From Rhyacichthys aspro (lineage: Eukaryota > Chordata > Actinopteri > Gobiiformes > Rhyacichthyidae), in assembly GCA_036850595.1 (NCBI GenBank), contig CM072148.1, positions 19,648,731 to 19,712,730 of the forward strand: 64,000 nucleotides of DNA, given 5' to 3'. Both the position numbers and the translations under genes were made by a program. Positions 58,602 to 64,000 of this stretch are shown in pieces (within the stretch, counting starts at the first letter, position 1; each line of letters opens with the position of its first letter). The notes below the pieces were generated by a model, which worked only from the letters and a program-made list of their open reading frames with translations, searched no databases and was not told where the DNA came from.

Positions 58602-59104
58602 AAAAATAAACAGTCATTATTAGAATATAAGAATATAAAGAACACACTTCACGCCTAGAATTTGTGTATTATCTGCAAGCTCCCAAAGCTTCTTTCACAA
58701 GTAGGAATAAAACATAAAAAATAAACAAGTAGCACTTTTAAATGCACACGGCCAATTTGCATAGATTTACACTAAAGTTCATATGCTATACACTGCTGCT
58801 AGCTGCTCTACTATTAACACATTATTAATTCCCTGTAACAATCAACTGTCCCATTGATGCTCAAAATGTCTGGTTTCATTACTGCATAAATACAAAACAC
58901 TGCTTAATGAAAAGTGAGCGTAAAAGTGGCCTTAGTGCGTTCTAAACACCACAGTCTTCCTTTATTGAAGTAAATATGTTCAGTAAATATGTTAAGAACA
59001 GAATGACTCTTCACCACTGCGATAAGACTGTACAGTCAATCAGTCTGTGGCAAATGACTCAATACTTTTGGTGAGACTGACTGATGAACTCAGTTTGGTG
59101 ATTG
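58602..59104. other. Non-coding; nothing assigned
   Basis: No gene, repeat or motif worth naming was seen. Confidence 0.5.
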
Positions 59105-59175
59105 ATTAATACAGTTATTTGGTAGAGCAGATCATCCAACAACTGGAAGGTTGGTGGTTCGATACCTGTTCCCCT
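59105..59175 (+). mobile_element. tRNA-derived SINE head
   Basis: TGGTAGAGCAG (A-box-like, 59120-59130) and GGTTCGATACC (B-box, 59156-59166) are spaced as in a polymerase III promoter. The wording 'aactggaaggttggtggttcgat' is typical of fish tRNA-derived SINEs. No tRNA cloverleaf or conserved tail is present, so it is not a tRNA gene. Confidence 0.6.
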
Positions 59176-59224
59176 CAGTTCATACTGTCATAATGCTTTA
59201 CGTGATTTACTATTTTATGACAAC

Positions 59225-59242
59225 TTTTTTTTTTTTTTTTTT
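59225..59242. repeat. Poly-T run, 18 nt
   Basis: Uninterrupted T18, 50 bp past the SINE-like head. It could serve as a pol III terminator or be an independent homopolymer. Confidence 0.9.
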
Positions 59243-60129
59243 AAGTTTAGTAAGCTTGTTTACAGCATGTATTCCTTAAAGCTTCCTTACATTACAAGCT
59301 TTCTGAGGTTTGCTGAACTTGCAAGCTACAAACACCACAAATATATTTTAAGAGTTATTTAAAATGCTTAAAATGTTTGAAGGAGAAGAGGTCCTATTTA
59401 TGGGCAATTTCAAAGCAAATTGGCTTGATAAAGCCTGCAAGAAAAACTCAAAGAAACTATGAAATCATTTCAAATGAGACAAATAATAAACAAACCAACA
59501 AGAATAAAAAAACACTTCTCAAACACTCATAGGCCTAATCTTTAGTGATAAACCAGAAAGGATAGTGAAAACATAAAACTTAGTAACTGGGTTATCTGAT
59601 CATAACCTTACACTAGCTGCAAGAAAGTTAAATAAAGCAAGATTAAATATTGAAATGGCCACAATTAGGCCCATTAAGGGTTCTGACTGGAGCCTTTCCC
59701 AGCAGCTTTGGGATAGTTCTCTATCTACAGTAACTCTGTTTGGCAGGGCAGCCCCTCTTGCATAAACAGACATTTGACCAGAAATAGAAAATAGAGAGGT
59801 TTATGTGTACCTAAGATACTGATTGTGGTATTAATAGAGCATTGTCTGTGTTTCCAGAAGTGCAGTTGTGAAGATCTTGAGTTGAGAGAGTTGAAAACCT
59901 TGATATTGGTTGTCTTAATATTGGTTTAAATGCAATATTCAGGATTCAGGATAATATTAAGCCAAAGAATTTATGAGAATCACTGTTGTGGAGGTATTAT
60001 TGTACGTTATAATGTGAGCATGAATTTTATTTTAATGGAAATCCTGCAATAAAACAGAAATAAGAACTTGACTGAAGCACAAAATTTCCCTGAAAATCTG
60101 CATACTTTACTTGTATCAACTGCATAATT
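59243..60129. other. Non-coding; nothing assigned
   Basis: No gene or repeat recognised. Confidence 0.5.
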
Positions 60130-60144
60130 CCACTAGGGGGCAGC
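60130..60144 (+). promoter_or_regulatory. CTCF-type motif
   Basis: CCACTAGGGGGCAGC fits the CTCF core consensus CCASYAGGKGGCRS at every defined position. Many such sites in vertebrates are carried by repeats, and occupancy cannot be read from sequence. Confidence 0.5.
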
Positions 60145-63100
60145 ATTGTAATGTTTTTGACTACACTAGAAATCCATTGAGAGTATTCCATTAGATCTCA
60201 GCACAACTCAACACACAGACATGAAGGCTGCGTTTCTTGTTGCTTTGTCTGTTCAACTTTATCCTGACAAAATCTCAAAAAATCGTTAGAGCCTTTTATA
60301 AATGTTAACCCTCAACTTTCCCAGATAAATGAACAATGTCATGATGCTGATTAGCTACAGAAAGGTTTGCATTCTCTCTACACTTCGCTACATTAGGCTC
60401 TCTTTTCAGATTTTCTTTGTTTGCTGTTGCTATGTATTTTGAGAATAGCTGTGGCTACATGGCCGAGTATTATTAATGTTTCATAATTATATTAGATGTA
60501 TGAGTACAGTTTGATGACATTTTCCCAGCAATAAAACCCTTTAAACATGAGTCGATGAGTCACTATACTGTCACATTATTTCATCTTCAGCGACTTATAA
60601 AGATGGTTTTATGGTTTATTTTGGGGTGGAATCATCTAATGGCTAAAAGAATATTAAGATATAAGATGGAGCAGTTCAGGAGAGTGGTCAGGCTGTAAGT
60701 TTTTGAATTGGGGCCTAATGTTGAGTGTTTTAATGTTTGGGTACAATCAGCACAATTACTCAAAGGAATTACTTTAAAGGAAAAGTTCAGTATTTGTAAA
60801 AGGTGGTCTATGGGAGACTTGGGAATATGTGTGTTATTCCTAACAGTAGATAACTGTCAGCCGCAGTTTGGAGAAGCAGACAGGAGCAATAAGATAGGCT
60901 TTGTGTAATGTATGCCTGCTAATGGGGCCAGTAAGAAAAGACTTTCATAACAAAAAACAAGTCTTTGTAAACAAGGCTTTATTTGGACTGATTAACACGC
61001 CAGTACAAGCACCTAAATGTTGCCATCCTAACTAAAAATTTCTCAATTTCTCAGCATTCTATATTGTTCTATTCAGAAGACCAATTCTAATCACTTCCTG
61101 GTTGGGTTTCTGTACCTGTTGTTCAACATTTTGTGTAATTTAGGTTAGTCTTTTGTTTTGAATATGGTTTATGCTTTAGTTTGAAAGTGCAGCCGAAGTA
61201 CAGTATAATTAGGGAAGGTCAAATGGGCCAATGTTTTTTTGTTTTGTTTTTTTCAGCAACAGACAGACTCCATGCTTTGCTGAACCTGTCTGTATGTTTG
61301 CTGTAAATTGTTATTTAATCAACACAAAATGCATTTCATGGACATTCACTTTTTCGACCTGCACAAGACATATTCCTGGACAGTGCCACATTGGCCATTT
61401 GATTTGTTTGATTAACACTTGTTTTGTACAAATATTAGCTACTATAGTGCTGTTAGAACCACATTTACAAATGTCTCTTCAATTTCTTGGTCATTCACAC
61501 CACATTCATTAATAACAGAAGCTATGTAGCAGTATATATCAGTGCCTGTATTTCATCTTGCAGTGATTTAATGTATGTGACATTATACAGCAACTGTATA
61601 CGCAGCAACAAAAGTGCAATTGAGCTAAGATTTACCGTCTGTCTTTTCCTTCTTTACTTTATGATGCTCTGCTGAGATTGTGAAAAGTCAGAACAAATGG
61701 TCTTTTTGGACATGTATAGCTATTCTTTTATCTTTTCATGGCTTTTGGCGAAAAAGATACTTTTCCTTTTTTCATTTGCCAGAAGTTGTAAATTCCCGGA
61801 TGGAGATGGTTACTCTAGAAACTGGTAAAGTAACATCATTTAATAAAATAAAATGAAAAAGTATGTCCTGGATTGTACCACACAATGTTGCATTACTCTT
61901 TTTAAAGGCACACTATGCAGGATTTGAACGTTTCTTTCAGCAATCATTAGTAAAGAAAAAAAAAATCAAATTCAGGTTTAATGTGGATTTCTACCACTAT
62001 GTCACCCCTGAAATAAATAAATAAGATTGAATATAGGCGGCTAAATATAGGTGTTTTACATATATATGGTCAGAGGGTCAGTCCAAGTATTATTTTTTTT
62101 TCTTTTTCTGTTGTTATTTTAGCTCCTTTAATAATTTCATTTAAAAACACATGCCCCACACTTGAAATGGGGTAATACAAACCTGGCCAGCCAAACCAAT
62201 TAACATTCTAAATGAATCAAAGGGGATCTGGAACTTGTCCCATTCAACCTGTCCTCCCTCAAGCTCAATCCTACCAATCATAACTATTTGGAGCAATGCT
62301 TTGTTTCTGCAATTGTTTATTCTGTACATTTTTCAAGTTGTGTTGATCCAGAGGTATTTATTTATTTTTTCTGTTGGCACTGCCCTCTGAATTCTGATTG
62401 GTTGTCTGTCTATACAATAACATTCAGAGGTAGTTTAATCTGTGACTGGTCCTGAATTATTTTGTGGTCTTCTCGGCATTGTGCACTTGCAGTTTATCAT
62501 AACAACATAACAAACACAGACGATGAAGCAGATTGATGGGCACGTCATGTTGAGGTTATATTCGGTGTAGATTACAGTGATCAGTGTCTAATGTCAGTTT
62601 CCATGTCGTGTTGTGGAGAGTTGTGTGAGATGTAAAAGCCATGAGTTAATAACTGGTTGTATTGCAGTTTTCGTGGGTCCTTACTTCATCTGCAGGAGAT
62701 CTGAGGGTTTACACTTCCTCTAGGACCGGGTTAAGCTGAAATCTGAAAATATAATATGTCTTTTACACTGTTCAAATTCTAGGTCTCTACCGTTTCCAAC
62801 TGGTGCAGATAAATTTCAGCCAGTTTAGAGAAATTAAAACAACAAATAGTGGAAGAGTGACTCATATTTGTTTAACTTTCTCACTGCACTGTGGTTAAAC
62901 TGGGGCTAAAATGGATTTACAGTCTTTTCGTTGATGTCAAATTTTTGAATGCGGATTAGGGTTTTCTGCCAACTGCGGATGCTGACCAAACACCATAATC
63001 ATGTGATCGAATGTCGTCGCATGAGAACAGTTCATAGTTGTAGCTGTATTGTCTCCTGTGAGCTGTGATTGGCTGAGAGCTATATTCTAAACAATAAATA

Positions 63101-63645
63101 AGTAAAAGAGTGTGTAATACAAGGGATTTGTGTGAGGATTAATTTATTTTTCTATATCCTGTACATTATAGCTTTTAACAGATAACTCTATTTAAAATGT
63201 GCTTTAAATTTGAGTTTATACCTCTCTCCATTGCTTTGTCTGGTGTCTATTTTTATGCATATTTTCTTTGCTGAAAGCTATTACGCTCCACTAAAGCACA
63301 CAGCACTTTAATAAAGTGAATCAAGATGTAAAGTATTTGATACGACAACCCCCCTGAACCTGGACATCCCCCTGGACTCCTGCGGACCCCACTCAAAACA
63401 TTCCCCCAATGATGTGAGAGGTGATCCGTCATAAATAAAGCCTCGTGTTCATTAAATATTTTACGTCCCATGTGATGGACTGCTTCATTCTCGTGTTTAA
63501 AACTGGGAATGAACCTTATATAGAATAACGTGTGTTTTACGGGGGTTTAATATTAGCTAGACCAACTGTCTGCCGGTGCTGGCGGTCGCTGTGTTTTCAT
63601 AACCAGAGGAGAGGAGTAGTGCGTCTGTGTCTCCAGTTCTGGCTC

Positions 63646-63647
<2 letters not shown>
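60145..63647. other. Non-coding; nothing assigned
   Basis: TTTAAAGGCACACTATGCAG at 61901-61920 is another copy of the TTAAAG-type motif. GTTACTCTAGAAAC near 61809-61822 is a weak X-box. ORFs of up to 93 codons (61231-61512) lack domains. Confidence 0.5.

Positions 63648-63677
<30 letters not shown>
63648..63677. repeat. (CA)n microsatellite
   Basis: About 15 CA units, read directly. Confidence 0.97.
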
Positions 63678-63680
<3 letters not shown>

Positions 63681-64000
63681 GAGATCAGCGAGCACTTCAA
63701 AGATGTTACATAAAATTGTATTCACCTGATAGACATCCAGTTTGACAGGCTCTTCAGGGTTAGTGAAGGGTCAGATGTTGTACTGTTAAAGGTGCAGGAC
63801 ATCAAAACTGATCTTTTTTATAATTTACGACTGAATGGACACAGTTGGACACGTTAAACACCTTAAAGTGTGCTTTGTTTACCCAGAGTCTGACTTTTAC
63901 TGAACAAGTGGCACCAGAACACATTATGGGCACAATCAATATGTTTGTCTGAAGATATAATTTACTGTATGTGTACACAAGGGAATGATATCACCTTGAC
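63678..64000. other. Non-coding to window end
   Basis: TTAAAGGTGCAGGACATC at 63786 is a further TTAAAG-type motif. Nothing else recognised. Confidence 0.5.

Noticed and set aside
59105..59175. tRNA gene
   Set aside because: A- and B-box-like strings are present, but no acceptor stem or cloverleaf can be drawn. The wording fits a tRNA-derived SINE.

Overview
This window looks like AT-rich, gene-poor nuclear DNA of a ray-finned fish, probably a percomorph teleost. The evidence is the repeat content, recognised from memory: a Tc1-like element, two non-autonomous hAT elements, several 3' ends of L2/CR1-like LINEs, RTE/Rex3-like tails, a tRNA-derived SINE head and many (CA/TG)n arrays. There are no bacterial-style operons, rRNA or functional tRNA genes. 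No multi-exon host gene could be assembled, and almost all ORFs of 60-165 codons look like chance open frames.

Layout. 1-5162 is non-coding, with a GATA microsatellite, a small foldback and one RFX-type X-box. 5163-5985 is a minus-strand Tc1-like element with an internally deleted transposase. 5986-16422 is mostly unique, with microsatellites and possible regulatory motifs. 16423-16817 is a hAT element. 19412-23745 is a repeat cluster: RTE/Rex3-like tails, a minus-strand LINE (reverse-transcriptase tail, then a 3' UTR holding a 37-bp minisatellite), a decayed repeat, and a plus-strand LINE 3' end. 23746-47033 is largely unique AT-rich DNA with microsatellites, a degenerate 21-bp tandem repeat and a LINE tail. 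47034-47663 holds the second hAT element and a near-perfect 97-nt inverted repeat. 53826-54164 is a probable solo LTR. 57786-64000 holds LINE fragments, a SINE head, one CTCF-type motif and otherwise unique sequence.

The only convincing protein-coding gene is at 55458-57674 (+). It is intronless and encodes 738 residues: an acidic N-terminus, a coiled-coil region, exactly 40 in-frame copies of an 11-residue unit (consensus DKEEEFQVQLK) and a basic C-terminus. Two AATAAA signals and a 24-nt genomic A-tract follow it, which fits a retrocopy. An RFX-type X-box and an inverted pair of CRE-like octamers lie within 170 bp upstream of the ATG, which suggests, but does not prove, testis or ciliated-cell expression. 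I do not recognise its family. It is the best candidate here for something undescribed.
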